From NCBI RefSeq assembly GCF_003611735.1, contig NZ_RAWG01000046.1, forward strand, positions 1 through 43,337: a stretch of 43,337 nucleotides of DNA, written 5' to 3'. The notes under the pieces were generated by a model, which worked only from the letters and a program-made list of their open reading frames with translations, searched no databases and was not told the DNA's origin. Shown piece after piece: positions 1 through 9,787 of the stretch. Positions within the stretch are counted from its first letter, which is position 1, and every line of letters begins with the position of its first letter. A program made the translations under genes and the position numbers. The DNA comes from Corallococcus sicarius. GTDB lineage: Bacteria; Myxococcota; Myxococcia; Myxococcales; Myxococcaceae.

Positions 1-104
1 GCGTTCGCTGAGGACGATACCGTCGGTTGCTTTTTTTTCAAGCAGAAGACGGAATACGAGATAGGCTCCGGTCTCGTGGGCTCGGAGAGGTGTATAAGAG
101 ACAG
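1..104. other. Illumina P7 / Nextera i7 adapter contamination at contig end
   Basis: Bases 39-62 match the Illumina P7 flow-cell primer with one mismatch (A for C at 53). Bases 63-70 (AGGCTCCG) sit where an i7 index sits; its reverse complement CGGAGCCT is, from memory, a Nextera XT v2 index. Bases 71-104 match the Nextera read-2 transposase adapter ending in the Tn5 mosaic end GTGTATAAGAGACAG, with one mismatch (G for T at 89). Bases 31-38 are a T run, and 1-30 are of unknown origin, possibly a chimeric fragment. None of this should be annotated as genome. Insert DNA begins at about 105. Confidence 0.97.
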
Positions 105-577
105 CCCCCCACCCACGCCCCCGCCGCGGCGCGGGCCTGCCAGGGCTCGCCGTGATCCACCAGCCACGCCAGCGCGGGCTTCAGCGCGGGAAGGTCGTCG
201 AAGAGGGCGGGCCTCTCGAGGGCCCGGTCCCAGGCCCAGAACAACAACAGGGCCCACCAGTGCAGGACCGTCAAACCCGCGGCCCGCCAGCCACCGCGCC
301 GCGTCCAGGCGAGGGCCAGCACCCCAGCGCCGAGCCCCAGCAGTCCCCCTGCCAGGAGGTAGACGGCGGCCACGCGCAGCACGACGCCCGGAAGCAGCGG
401 ACGCACCGCCGCTGCGAGCGCCGCGTAGGGGCCGTCCAGCGGGATGTCCACGCCCACGACGCCGGCCTTGAGCAGCCAGGCCGTCTCCGCGACGAACAAC
501 AGGAGCCCCAACGAGGCGCCCAGGGCCAAGCGCCCGGAAGCAGCGCTGAGCAAGGAGGCAACGGACCGCACGGACAT
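105..577 (-). CDS. Membrane protein, C-terminus truncated by adapter junction
   Basis: Partial gene read toward the contig end. From the ATG at 577 it encodes about 157 residues with at least three hydrophobic stretches: an N-terminal one around [20 protein letters not shown], a long central one, and one near [17 protein letters not shown]. This looks like the membrane anchor of a larger protein. Such anchors precede sulfatase or alkaline-phosphatase-like domains in some myxobacterial proteins, but no catalytic motif is visible, so no function is assigned. An in-frame GTG at 616 would add 13 residues. Upstream of 577 there is an AGGGG that lies very close to the start. Continuing the frame below 105 gives [15 protein letters not shown], the translated Nextera adapter, and is not part of the protein. 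Confidence 0.6.
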
Positions 578-679
578 GGCCCCTGCGTCTACCCTGCCCG
601 GGCCGCTCCTGGCCACGTTTGTGTTCCTCCGGGCTTTCTGGAACTCCAGGATGTGCGTCCGGGGCCGCCTCGTTACAAG

Positions 680-2005
680 ATGGCCCCGGATTGTTCCGAG
701 TCGCCGCTCTGGTCGACCGGGGGGACCCCTTTGTCATCCAGCGCCAAGCCGAGCGACAGCCTCCAGCAGTCCGTGCGCCGAGCACTCGACGTGGAGCGTC
801 AAGCCAATGGCCGCCATCTGGCCTGGGTGCGCCTGGCCGCGGTGGGCGTCCTGTTCGGGATGACCGTCTACCTGGGCCGCGCGCGCGACCTGCGCGACTG
901 GGACATCTACCTGGGGCCGTTCGCGCTGTACCTCGTCTGCACCTCGTTCGTGGCCGTGGCGGTGACGACCTCCACGCGCATCTCCCGCTGGGCGTCGCTG
1001 TCCGTCGCGCTCGTGGACGTGCCCGCGGTGTACGTGCTGCAGCACCTGGCCCTGCCGGTGTCCCCCTCACCGGGCGGCGTGGCCGGCTTCACGCTGGGCA
1101 TCTTCGCGGCGCTGGTGTTGCTGTCCGCGCTGGGCCTGCGCCAGTCCGTCACCCTGATTGTCATGGCGTTCGCCATCGTCGCGGAGGTGCTGCTCCAGCG
1201 CGAGGCTGGCATCGGAGTGGGCGCCCAGGTGGCCGGCGCGGTGATGCTGGGCATGACGGCGGCGGGCGCGGCCCGGCTGCTCCAGCGCATCCGCCGGCTG
1301 TCCGCCGCCGTGACGCAGGAGGAACTCCAGCGCGCGCGCCTGGGCCGCTACTTCTCCCCCGCCGTCGCCGAGCGCCTCCAGGACCGCGACTCCCCGCCTC
1401 CGGAGTTGCGCGAGGTGTCCGTGCTCTTCGCGGACGTGCGCGACTTCACCTCGCTGAGCGAGCGGCTGCCGCCCGAGCAGGTGGTCACCATCCTCAACGA
1501 GTACTACGGGCGCATGGTGGAGGTGGTGTTCCGCCACGGCGGAACGCTGGACAAGTTCATCGGGGACGCACTCATGGTGTACTTCGGCGCGCCCCTGCCG
1601 GACGCGCACCACGCCCGGAGCGCCACCCGGTGCGCGCTGGAGATGGTGCGGGAGCTGGAGGCCGTCAACGCCGAGCGCGCCGCCCGGGGCGAGCAGGGCC
1701 TGCGCATGGGCGTGGGCGTGCACTCGGGGCCGGTGGTGCTGGGCAACATCGGCTCCCCCTCCCGACGCCTGGAGTACACCGCCATTGGTGACACGGTGAA
1801 CCTGGCCAACCGCATCGAGCGGCTGACCAAGGGCTTCGGGGTGCCGGTGCTCGTCTCCCAGGCGACCCGTGAGCGCGCGGGGGACGCCTTCCGGTGGGCC
1901 CCTGCCCCCACCGCCATCGTCCCTGGCAAGAGCCAGCCCGTGGTGACCTTCATCCCCGTCGTGGACGAGGGCACCCCGGCCCTGGGCCCCGGCGAGGCGG
2001 CCTGA
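680..2005 (+). CDS. Membrane-bound class III adenylate/guanylate cyclase
   Basis: About 441 residues. The N-terminal half holds roughly five or six membrane segments (residues about 45-220), followed by a short helical linker ending in [13 protein letters not shown] and a class III cyclase domain (about 245-430). The catalytic set looks complete: metal aspartate in [18 protein letters not shown], purine-specifying lysine and second metal aspartate in [16 protein letters not shown], and the transition-state Asn and Arg in [17 protein letters not shown]. Conversion of ATP to cAMP is the likeliest activity; cGMP cannot be excluded by eye. An in-frame TTG at 731 just after a G-rich stretch is an alternative start, which would remove 17 residues and no domain. 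It lies upstream of, and separate from, the nuo operon. The divergent neighbour is the truncated membrane protein. Confidence 0.85.
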   Translation: MAPDCSESPLWSTGGTPLSSSAKPSDSLQQSVRRALDVERQANGRHLAWVRLAAVGVLFGMTVYLGRARDLRDWDIYLGPFALYLVCTSFVAVAVTTSTRISRWASLSVALVDVPAVYVLQHLALPVSPSPGGVAGFTLGIFAALVLLSALGLRQSVTLIVMAFAIVAEVLLQREAGIGVGAQVAGAVMLGMTAAGAARLLQRIRRLSAAVTQEELQRARLGRYFSPAVAERLQDRDSPPPELREVSVLFADVRDFTSLSERLPPEQVVTILNEYYGRMVEVVFRHGGTLDKFIGDALMVYFGAPLPDAHHARSATRCALEMVRELEAVNAERAARGEQGLRMGVGVHSGPVVLGNIGSPSRRLEYTAIGDTVNLANRIERLTKGFGVPVLVSQATRERAGDAFRWAPAPTAIVPGKSQPVVTFIPVVDEGTPALGPGEAA

Positions 2006-2029
2006 GCAGCAGCCGGGCGGCGTCCAAGC

Positions 2030-2058
2030 CCCTGGCGCCTGCCTGCGGCCTGCCAGGG
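2030..2058 (+). terminator. Hairpin after cyclase gene, possible terminator
   Basis: CCCTGGC (about 2030-2036) and GCCAGGG (2052-2058) form a perfect 7-bp G+C-rich stem around a 15-nt loop, 25 nt after the cyclase stop and before the nuo promoter. There is no T run after it, so intrinsic termination is only a guess. Confidence 0.35.
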
Positions 2059-2116
2059 TGGATCGCGACGCGGGCTACTGGCCCACCTAAGTGGCCTACA
2101 TGGTTGAGGGTTTACG

Positions 2117-2146
2117 TTGACGCCTCCCGCGAACGGTCCTTATAAA
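2117..2146 (+). promoter_or_regulatory. Sigma-70-like promoter of the nuoCDGHI operon
   Basis: TTGACG at 2117-2122 and TATAAA at 2141-2146 are separated by 18 nt, close to the housekeeping consensus and striking in such G+C-rich DNA. The predicted transcription start is near 2153, leaving a leader of about 30 nt before the TTG start of nuoC at 2182. No operator was recognised. Confidence 0.65.
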
Positions 2147-2181
2147 GCCGCGGTTTCCTCTGTCGTAAATCGAGGCCCCCC

Positions 2182-2715
2182 TTGAGCATTTTCGCGTTGG
2201 ACCGGGTCGCCGCCCAGTTTCCCGAGGCGGTCGCGGAGCGCTATGTCGACCGCGCTGGCGGAGCCTGGGCCGTCATCCATGCGGAGTGGCTGCCGAAGGT
2301 CGCCACGTTCCTGAAGATGGACCCGGAGCTGGACTTCAAGCTGTTCGGCTCCGCGGACGCCGTGGACCGGCTGCACCTGGCGGAGAACGATCCGCGCTTC
2401 GAGATCGTCTACTTCCTCTATTCGCTCAGCCGGAAGGAGCACGTGCGGCTGAAGGTGCGCGTCACGGAGACGCGTCCCGAGGTCCCCTCCCTCACGCCGC
2501 TGTACCGCGGCGCGAACTGGTGGGAGCGCCTGGCGTTCGACTTCTACGGCATCCGGTTCGTGGACCACCCGGACCTGCGCCGCATCCTGCTGTACGACGA
2601 GTTCCAGGGTCACCCCCTGCGCAAGGACTACGCGCTGCGCGACCGCCAGCCGCTGATCCCCGAGCGCCCCATCAAGGACATCTTCCGCGGCCCCGGCACC
2701 AGCGGCGTCGCCTGA
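2182..2715 (+). CDS. nuoC: NADH-quinone oxidoreductase subunit C
   Basis: A 177-residue peripheral-arm subunit of complex I (30-kDa subunit family). The family signature is plain: WWERLAFDFYGIRFVDHPDL followed by RRILLYDEFQGHPLRKDY. The length is typical of a stand-alone NuoC rather than the NuoCD fusion of enterics. The start is TTG at 2182, fixed by a GAGG 7 nt upstream and by the absence of any in-frame ATG or GTG before the conserved region. NuoC contacts NuoD and NuoI at the junction of the hydrophilic and membrane arms. It is first in the operon, 11 nt ahead of nuoD. The nuoA and nuoB genes that usually precede nuoC are absent; upstream is a cyclase gene in the same direction. Confidence 0.93.
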   Translation: MSIFALDRVAAQFPEAVAERYVDRAGGAWAVIHAEWLPKVATFLKMDPELDFKLFGSADAVDRLHLAENDPRFEIVYFLYSLSRKEHVRLKVRVTETRPEVPSLTPLYRGANWWERLAFDFYGIRFVDHPDLRRILLYDEFQGHPLRKDYALRDRQPLIPERPIKDIFRGPGTSGVA

Positions 2716-2726
2716 CGAGACCTCCC

Positions 2727-3979
2727 ATGGCCGACAGCCACAAGCCCGAAGCGCAGAGCTACAACCCCGACACGGATGGGTTCGCCCACGAGGAGTCGGA
2801 GCTCGAGTCACATCTCCAGTCGAAGCACATGGTCATCAACATGGGCCCCTCCCACCCGGCCACGCACGGCACCGTGCGGCTGAAGGTGGAGCTGGAGGGA
2901 GAGACGATCGTCAAGATCGATCCGGAGATCGGCTTCCTCCACCGCGGCTTCCAGAAGAGCTGCGAGAACGTCACCTGGACGCAGTGCCTGCCGTACACGG
3001 ACCGGCTCAACTACCTGTCCGCGATGATGAACAACTTCGGGTTCCTCAACGCCGTGGAGAAGCTCATCGGCCTGGAGATCCCCGAGCGCGCCCAGTACAT
3101 CCGCGTCATCGGCAGCGAGCTGCACCGGCTCACCGACCACCTGACGTGCGTGGGCGCCACCGGCCTGGAGATGGGCGGCTTCGCGCCGTTCCTCTACGGC
3201 ATGGAGGCGCGCGAGCTGCTCCAGGACCGCGTCACGGAGCTCACCGGCGCGCGCCTCACCACCAGCTTCGGCCGCGTGGGCGGCATCAACCGCGACCTGC
3301 CCGAGGGCTGGGTGGAGAAGGTTCACAAGACCCTCACCCGCACGGAGGAGCTGCTCCAGGAGATGGACGGGCTGCTCACGCGCAACCGCATCTTCGTGGA
3401 CCGCACCAAGGGCACCGGCGTCATCTCCGCCGCGGACGCCATCGACTACGGCTGGACGGGCCCCGCGCTGCGCGCGTGCGGCGTGGACCACGACCTGCGC
3501 AAGACGCACCCGTACTGGGTCTACGAGCGCTTCGACTTCGAAGTGGTGGTGGGCGAGCACGGCGACAACTACGACCGCTACCTCGTGCGCCTGGAGGAGA
3601 TGCGCCAGTCCATCCGCATCCTGCGGCAGGCGCTGGACACCATCCCGGCGGGTCCCATCATCGTGGACGACTGGCGCATCGCGCTGCCGCCCAAGCCGGA
3701 GGTGTACGGCACCATCGAAGGCGTGATGGCGCACTTCAAGCTGGTGATGGAGGGCATCCAGGTGCCCCCCGGTGAAGTCTACGACGCCACCGAGGCCTCC
3801 AACGGGGAGCTCGGCTGGTACCTGGTGAGCGACGGCCGCGGCCGTCCGTACAAGGTCCACGTCCGTGCCCCGGGCTTCCCGGTGCTGGCGGCGCTGCCGC
3901 ACATCATCCAGGGCAAGATGCTGGCGGACCTCGTTCCCACCTTTGACACCATCAACATGATCGGCGGCGAGGTCGAGCA

Positions 3980-3983
<4 letters not shown>
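2727..3983 (+). CDS. nuoD: NADH-quinone oxidoreductase subunit D
   Basis: A 418-residue 49-kDa subunit of complex I that forms much of the quinone-binding cavity. The N-terminal motif NMGPSHPATHG (residues 38-48) carries the conserved His pair (H43, H47); H47 matches the quinone-headgroup histidine of Nqo4. YTDRLNYLSAM follows at about 90-100. The C-terminus ends in the usual DxxNMIGGEVEQ-like tail, related to [NiFe] hydrogenase large subunits but without their metal-binding cysteines. The first 30 or so residues are a non-conserved acidic leader. The stop TGA (3981-3983) overlaps the GTG of nuoG by 4 nt, indicating translational coupling. Confidence 0.95.
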
Positions 3984-5860
<1,877 letters not shown>

Positions 5861-5862
5861 CC

Positions 5863-7314
5863 ATGAGCCGCATCCTGACCATGTTGTTCGCCATGGCCTT
5901 CTGCATCTTCGCCCTCGCGGGCGGAGTGGCCACGGCGTACCTCGTGGGCTACCTGGCGGAGGAATACCTGTTCGACGGCGCCAGCCGCCTCACGAACATC
6001 CTCTTCCTGATGCTCACCTTCGTGATGATCATCGCCACGCTCCTCACGCTCGCCGAGCGCAAGTGGAGCGCGTTCATGCAGGACCGCGTGGGCCCCAACC
6101 GCGCGCGCCTGGCCATCCCGGGCCTGGGCAACCGCTCCCTGGGCGGCATCCCGCACATCATCACCGACGTGCTGAAGATGCTGACCAAGGAGGACTTCGT
6201 CCCCGGCACGGCGAACAAGTTCCTCTTCAACCTGGGCCCCATCCTCGCGTTCGCGCCGGTGTTCGCGCTGTTCGCGGTGGTGCCCGCGGGCCCGTCCGTG
6301 ACGGTGTTCGGCAAGACCATCGACATGGTGGTCGCGACGCCGGACTTCGGCATGCTGTACGTGCTCGCCATCGCGTCGCTCGCCGTCTACGGCACGTCGC
6401 TGGCCGGCTGGTCCTCCAACAACAAGTTCGCCCTGCTGGGCGGCGTGCGCGCCTCCGCGCAGATGATCTCCTACGAGGTCGCGCTGGGCCTGTCGCTCGT
6501 GGGCCTGTTCCTGGCGTTCTCCTCCGTGCAGATGCCCGCGCTGGTGGGTGACGTGGGCAGCGCGCTCGGCACCGTCGCGGGCACCGGACAGGCGCGCTAC
6601 CTGTGGCGCTCCGACGGCGCGTTCGACCTGGGCCTGCCCGCCTGGGGCATCTTCATCCAGCCCTTGGGCTTCATCGCCTTCTTCGTGGCCTCCTTCGCGG
6701 AGACCAAGCGCGCGCCGTTCGACGCGCCCGAAGGCGAGTCGGAGATCATCGGCTACTTCGTGGAGTACTCCGGCATGAAGTTCGGCATGTTCATGATCTC
6801 CGAGTTCATGGAGGTCGTGGTGCTGGCCGGTGTGACGACGGCGCTGTTCTTCGGCGGCCACCACCTGCCCTTCGGCGGCGAGTGGCTGGCGTCGCAGCCC
6901 TTCATGCAGGAGCACGGCTGGGTCTACGGCACCATCCTGGGCACGGTGTTCTGGATCAAGGTCGTGCTGCTCATCTGGGTGCAGCTGGTCATCCGCTGGA
7001 CCTTCCCGCGCTTCCGGTACGACCAGATCCAGAACCTGGGCTGGAAGATCCTCCTGCCCGTGGGCCTGGCGAACGTGTTCATCAGCGGCGCGCTCGTGCT
7101 GTGGGATCCGTCCCTGCGCGCGCTGGCGGTGGTGGGCCTGCTGGAGATCGGCTTCGTCGTGGCCCTGACGATGTCCAAGGGTGCCAAGGCGGGCGCGGCG
7201 CACGACACCGCGCACGGCCATGGGCACGACGCCCACGGGCTGCCCGCGGGTGGCGCGCACGGCCTGCCGGCGCACGCGGACCCCCACTCCCATTCCCCGG
7301 CCGGCGCGCACTAA
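5863..7314 (+). CDS. nuoH: NADH-quinone oxidoreductase subunit H, with His-rich C-terminal tail
   Basis: A 483-residue membrane subunit that joins the peripheral and membrane arms and lines the quinone tunnel. Conserved features are ERKWSAFMQDRVGPNR near the N-terminus, the ASAQMISYEVALGLS helix, and the acidic loop FAETKRAPFDAPEGESE. About eight hydrophobic helices are visible. NuoH is commonly 320-430 residues; the excess here includes a tail of about 40 residues with ten histidines (such as HGHGHDAH) ending in SPAGAH. Starts two bases after the nuoG stop. The His-rich tail resembles that on NuoI. Its role is unknown; metal binding is a guess. Confidence 0.94.
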   Translation: MSRILTMLFAMAFCIFALAGGVATAYLVGYLAEEYLFDGASRLTNILFLMLTFVMIIATLLTLAERKWSAFMQDRVGPNRARLAIPGLGNRSLGGIPHIITDVLKMLTKEDFVPGTANKFLFNLGPILAFAPVFALFAVVPAGPSVTVFGKTIDMVVATPDFGMLYVLAIASLAVYGTSLAGWSSNNKFALLGGVRASAQMISYEVALGLSLVGLFLAFSSVQMPALVGDVGSALGTVAGTGQARYLWRSDGAFDLGLPAWGIFIQPLGFIAFFVASFAETKRAPFDAPEGESEIIGYFVEYSGMKFGMFMISEFMEVVVLAGVTTALFFGGHHLPFGGEWLASQPFMQEHGWVYGTILGTVFWIKVVLLIWVQLVIRWTFPRFRYDQIQNLGWKILLPVGLANVFISGALVLWDPSLRALAVVGLLEIGFVVALTMSKGAKAGAAHDTAHGHGHDAHGLPAGGAHGLPAHADPHSHSPAGAH

Positions 7315-7362
7315 CGGCGCCTGTCCGGCACAAGCCCTTCGCCGGAAGCGAGACAAGACACC

Positions 7363-8139
7363 ATGGCGTTCAATGCTTCCCAGGACCCGCGCACGGACAT
7401 CCGCGAGCGGATGTACATCCCCGAGCTGCTGCGCGGGCTGGCCATCACCACCCGTCACTTCTTCCGCAACATGTTCGGCACGCGCGACACGAACCCCCAG
7501 GTTCAGGACCGCACGGGCATGAACCTGATGACGACGGTGGAGTACCCGGAAGAGAAGCCCATCTACCCGGAGGGCTACCGCGGTCTGCACCGGCTGGTCC
7601 CGCGTGACGACGGCAAGCCGCGCTGCGTGGCTTGCTACATGTGCGCGACCATCTGCCCGGCGCAGTGCATCTACATCGAGGCGGGCGAGTACGAGACGGC
7701 GGACCCGGATTCTGAGTCGGCGGTCATCGAGAAGTACCCGACCCAGTTCGTCATCGACGAGCTGCGCTGCATCGTGTGTGGCCTGTGCGTGGAGGCGTGC
7801 CCCAAGGACGCCATCCGCATGGACACGTACATGCACACGCCCTCCGAGTACACGCGGCAGAACTTCGTCTACGACATCCCGAAGCTGCTCAAGGGGCCGC
7901 CCGTCTCGCACCCGTCGGATCCGTGGAACAAGCGCGACAGCTCCGCGGAGCCGCACCACGTCCACAAGGAGGCGCACACGCGCATCGGCGAGGGCCTGGT
8001 GGAGCTCAAGACGCCGCACTCGCTGGGCGCGGGGCACGGCGGTGGTCATGGTCATGGCCACGCCAAGGCCGTGGGCGCCGGTGGTCAGACGGTGGTGACG
8101 CAGCAGGGTCCCATCCAGGTGACGAAGTTCCTCAAGTAG
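7363..8139 (+). CDS. nuoI: NADH-quinone oxidoreductase subunit I (two 4Fe-4S ferredoxin), with His-rich tail
   Basis: A 258-residue subunit carrying clusters N6a and N6b, which pass electrons toward N2. Two classic 4Fe-4S motifs are present: [15 protein letters not shown] and [15 protein letters not shown]. After the second motif the conserved [15 protein letters not shown] stretch follows, and then a long non-conserved tail rich in histidine and glycine ([10 protein letters not shown]). Typical NuoI is 160-230 residues, so the tail accounts for the extra length. The gap to nuoH is 48 nt. It is the last recognisable nuo gene; nuoJ to nuoN do not follow. Confidence 0.94.
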   Translation: MAFNASQDPRTDIRERMYIPELLRGLAITTRHFFRNMFGTRDTNPQVQDRTGMNLMTTVEYPEEKPIYPEGYRGLHRLVPRDDGKPRCVACYMCATICPAQCIYIEAGEYETADPDSESAVIEKYPTQFVIDELRCIVCGLCVEACPKDAIRMDTYMHTPSEYTRQNFVYDIPKLLKGPPVSHPSDPWNKRDSSAEPHHVHKEAHTRIGEGLVELKTPHSLGAGHGGGHGHGHAKAVGAGGQTVVTQQGPIQVTKFLK

Positions 8140-8196
8140 CCTCTTCGCCGCACGCTTCCGGGGCGGGTCGTCCACCGCCCCTTCACACGCGCCTCC

Positions 8197-8244
8197 CGGC
8201 CCGCCTCCTTCCCTCAGTACGGAAGGGCGGGCCGACGCCGTTTC
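8197..8244 (+). terminator. Strong hairpin after nuoI, probable operon terminator
   Basis: The arm at 8197-8212 (CGGCCCGCC, TC bulge, CTTCC) pairs with 8221-8234 (GGAAGGGCGGGCCG), giving about 14 bp with one 2-nt bulge and an 8-nt loop. It is followed by ACGCCGTTTCT, a weak T-containing run. The position 57 nt after the nuoI stop suits termination of the nuo transcript. Confidence 0.55.
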
Positions 8245-8312
8245 TGGGGTCATCTGGTGACGCTGCAGCTCTTCAATGCACTTGGCGGCAACCAGGCACG
8301 GCAGGCCCGGCG

Positions 8313-8675
8313 ATGAAGCGCTACCGGTTGTCCGTGTGCAAGGGGGCGAGCTGTCGCGAGGGCGGCTCGGACGCGGTGCACGTGGCGGCGCGCGAGGAGC
8401 TGGAGGCGCGCGGGCTCCAGGCGCGCTGTGAGCTGTACCGGGGCGGCTGCTACGGCTTCTGCCACATGGGGCCCAACGTGGTGGTGCGCGAGGACACGGG
8501 CCGCAAGCGCGACCTGCTGTCCCCGGAGGACTACCAGCTCATGGGGTGGCCCGGAGAGGTCTACTATTCCGGGATGACGGCGGAGAAGATGCGCCGCGTG
8601 ATGGCGGAGCACATCCAGGACGACGTGCCGGTGCGCGAGCTGTTCGGACAGCCCGACTCCGGCGACGACGACTGA
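8313..8675 (+). CDS. Small thioredoxin-like [2Fe-2S] ferredoxin
   Basis: A 120-residue protein of the (2Fe-2S) thioredoxin-like ferredoxin family. The cluster ligands are C9-x4-C14 and C46-x3-C50 (CKGASC and GGCYGFC), the spacing shared with NuoE and the Aquifex-type ferredoxins. C39 is an extra cysteine. The C-terminal stretch ends in a run of aspartates. It is too short and lacks the N-terminal helical bundle to be NuoE itself. Its position right after the nuo terminator, in a locus that lacks nuoE and nuoF, makes a role in electron transfer next to complex I possible but unproven. Start chosen at ATG 8313, where the conserved KRYRLSVCKG strand begins. Confidence 0.8.
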   Translation: MKRYRLSVCKGASCREGGSDAVHVAAREELEARGLQARCELYRGGCYGFCHMGPNVVVREDTGRKRDLLSPEDYQLMGWPGEVYYSGMTAEKMRRVMAEHIQDDVPVRELFGQPDSGDDD

Positions 8676-8719
8676 GCGGGACGGTGTGCCGGCCTCCATC
8701 CTCTTCCCGGAGGTGAGCC

Positions 8720-9787
8720 TTGTTGCGTGCACAGCCGTCCCCTGCCCCCTGGCTGCTCGTCGGAGGCCTCCTGGCCTTCAGCGCATGCTCGCGTCCCGTG
8801 ACGCCGCCCCCGGCGCCCCCGCGGGTGCTCGGCGCGCACGCGGATGCGGACAGCCCGCGCGTCGTCGGGACGGCGCTCGTCGAGGGCGGCGTCTCCCGGC
8901 AGGAGCTTTTGCGGCGCTACCCCCGGCGTGAACCGGACAGGGCCCTGGCGGAGCGACTCGCGGTCCTCCTCGCGGACTCCGGCCAGCGCCTGCGCTGGAG
9001 CGCCGCGCCCGTGGAGGACCTCGCCTGTGAAAACGGCGACGTCCGCTTCCGGATCCAGGTGCGCATCCCGCCCGCCTGCGAGGGGCGCTCTTGCCCCGTG
9101 CTCGTGTTCCATTCGTCGGCCTGTCCCCGGCCGGGCTACCACTGGCGGCCGGAGTTCTTCCTCCGCGAAGGCTTCATCTACGCGGAGCCCGCGGTGCGGG
9201 GCACAAGCTGCGGTGAGGCCTGGGCCCGCGCGGACAACGGCGCGCTCCGGATGTCGGCCGCCACGGACCTGGAGGCGAGCAGCCGTTGCCTGCGCGCGCG
9301 CTTCACCCGGGACGGGGTGGCGCCGAAGCTGGGCATCCTGGGCTGGAGCTACGGGGGCAACCAGACCCTGGTGGGCATGACGCGTTTCGCGGGCAGCTAC
9401 GATGCGGGCTTCGCGCTGGCCGCCAAGACGGACCTGGGCTCGTTCCTCCGTCAGGCGCCTCCGGAGCTGCGTCGCGCCCGGGCGGAAGAGTACGGCGATC
9501 CGGAGACCGACGCGGACCGCCTGCGCGCCATCTCGCCCATCACCTACGTGGACCGGGTGCAGGGCCCCATCGCCCTCAAGCTGGGCGGTCGCGATCCGAA
9601 GGTGTCACTGTCGGACGCGGACGTCTTCGTGCGGGCGCTTGAGGCGCGGGGCCAGGACGTGTCGCTGATGATCGTCCCCGAGCACGCCCACCTCGCGGAG
9701 CGCCCGGAGGAGGTCGTCTTCGAGCACGCGCACATCCTCCGGTTCTTCACCGCGAAGCTGGGCGGGCCGGACTCCAGCGACGACTAA
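8720..9787 (+). CDS. Prolyl oligopeptidase (S9)-like alpha/beta hydrolase lipoprotein
   Basis: A 355-residue predicted exported lipoprotein. Residues 1-23 form a signal peptide with a lipobox-like LAFSAC (C23), followed by a Pro-rich spacer. The alpha/beta hydrolase domain shows the nucleophile elbow GWSYGG (S210), a late aspartate in GGRDPK (D292) and EHAH (H322/H324), a complete serine-hydrolase triad in S9 order. RGTSCGEAW fits the S9 loop before the nucleophile. No beta-propeller domain is present, so it resembles stand-alone S9 or dienelactone-hydrolase-type enzymes; the substrate is unknown. The start is TTG at 8720, decided by an excellent GGAGGTGAG centred about 10 nt upstream. Its stop overlaps the convergent cyclase stop by 4 nt. 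Confidence 0.8.
   Translation: MLRAQPSPAPWLLVGGLLAFSACSRPVTPPPAPPRVLGAHADADSPRVVGTALVEGGVSRQELLRRYPRREPDRALAERLAVLLADSGQRLRWSAAPVEDLACENGDVRFRIQVRIPPACEGRSCPVLVFHSSACPRPGYHWRPEFFLREGFIYAEPAVRGTSCGEAWARADNGALRMSAATDLEASSRCLRARFTRDGVAPKLGILGWSYGGNQTLVGMTRFAGSYDAGFALAAKTDLGSFLRQAPPELRRARAEEYGDPETDADRLRAISPITYVDRVQGPIALKLGGRDPKVSLSDADVFVRALEARGQDVSLMIVPEHAHLAERPEEVVFEHAHILRFFTAKLGGPDSSDD

Noticed and set aside
152-679. Extension of the first cyclase upstream to about 152
   Set aside because: The extra 176 residues are Gln/Arg/His-rich, antisense to the membrane protein gene, and hold no motif. ATG 680 or TTG 731 fits better.
8313-8675. Identification as NuoE
   Set aside because: Ligand spacing is shared, but the protein is only 120 residues and lacks the NuoE N-terminal helical domain.
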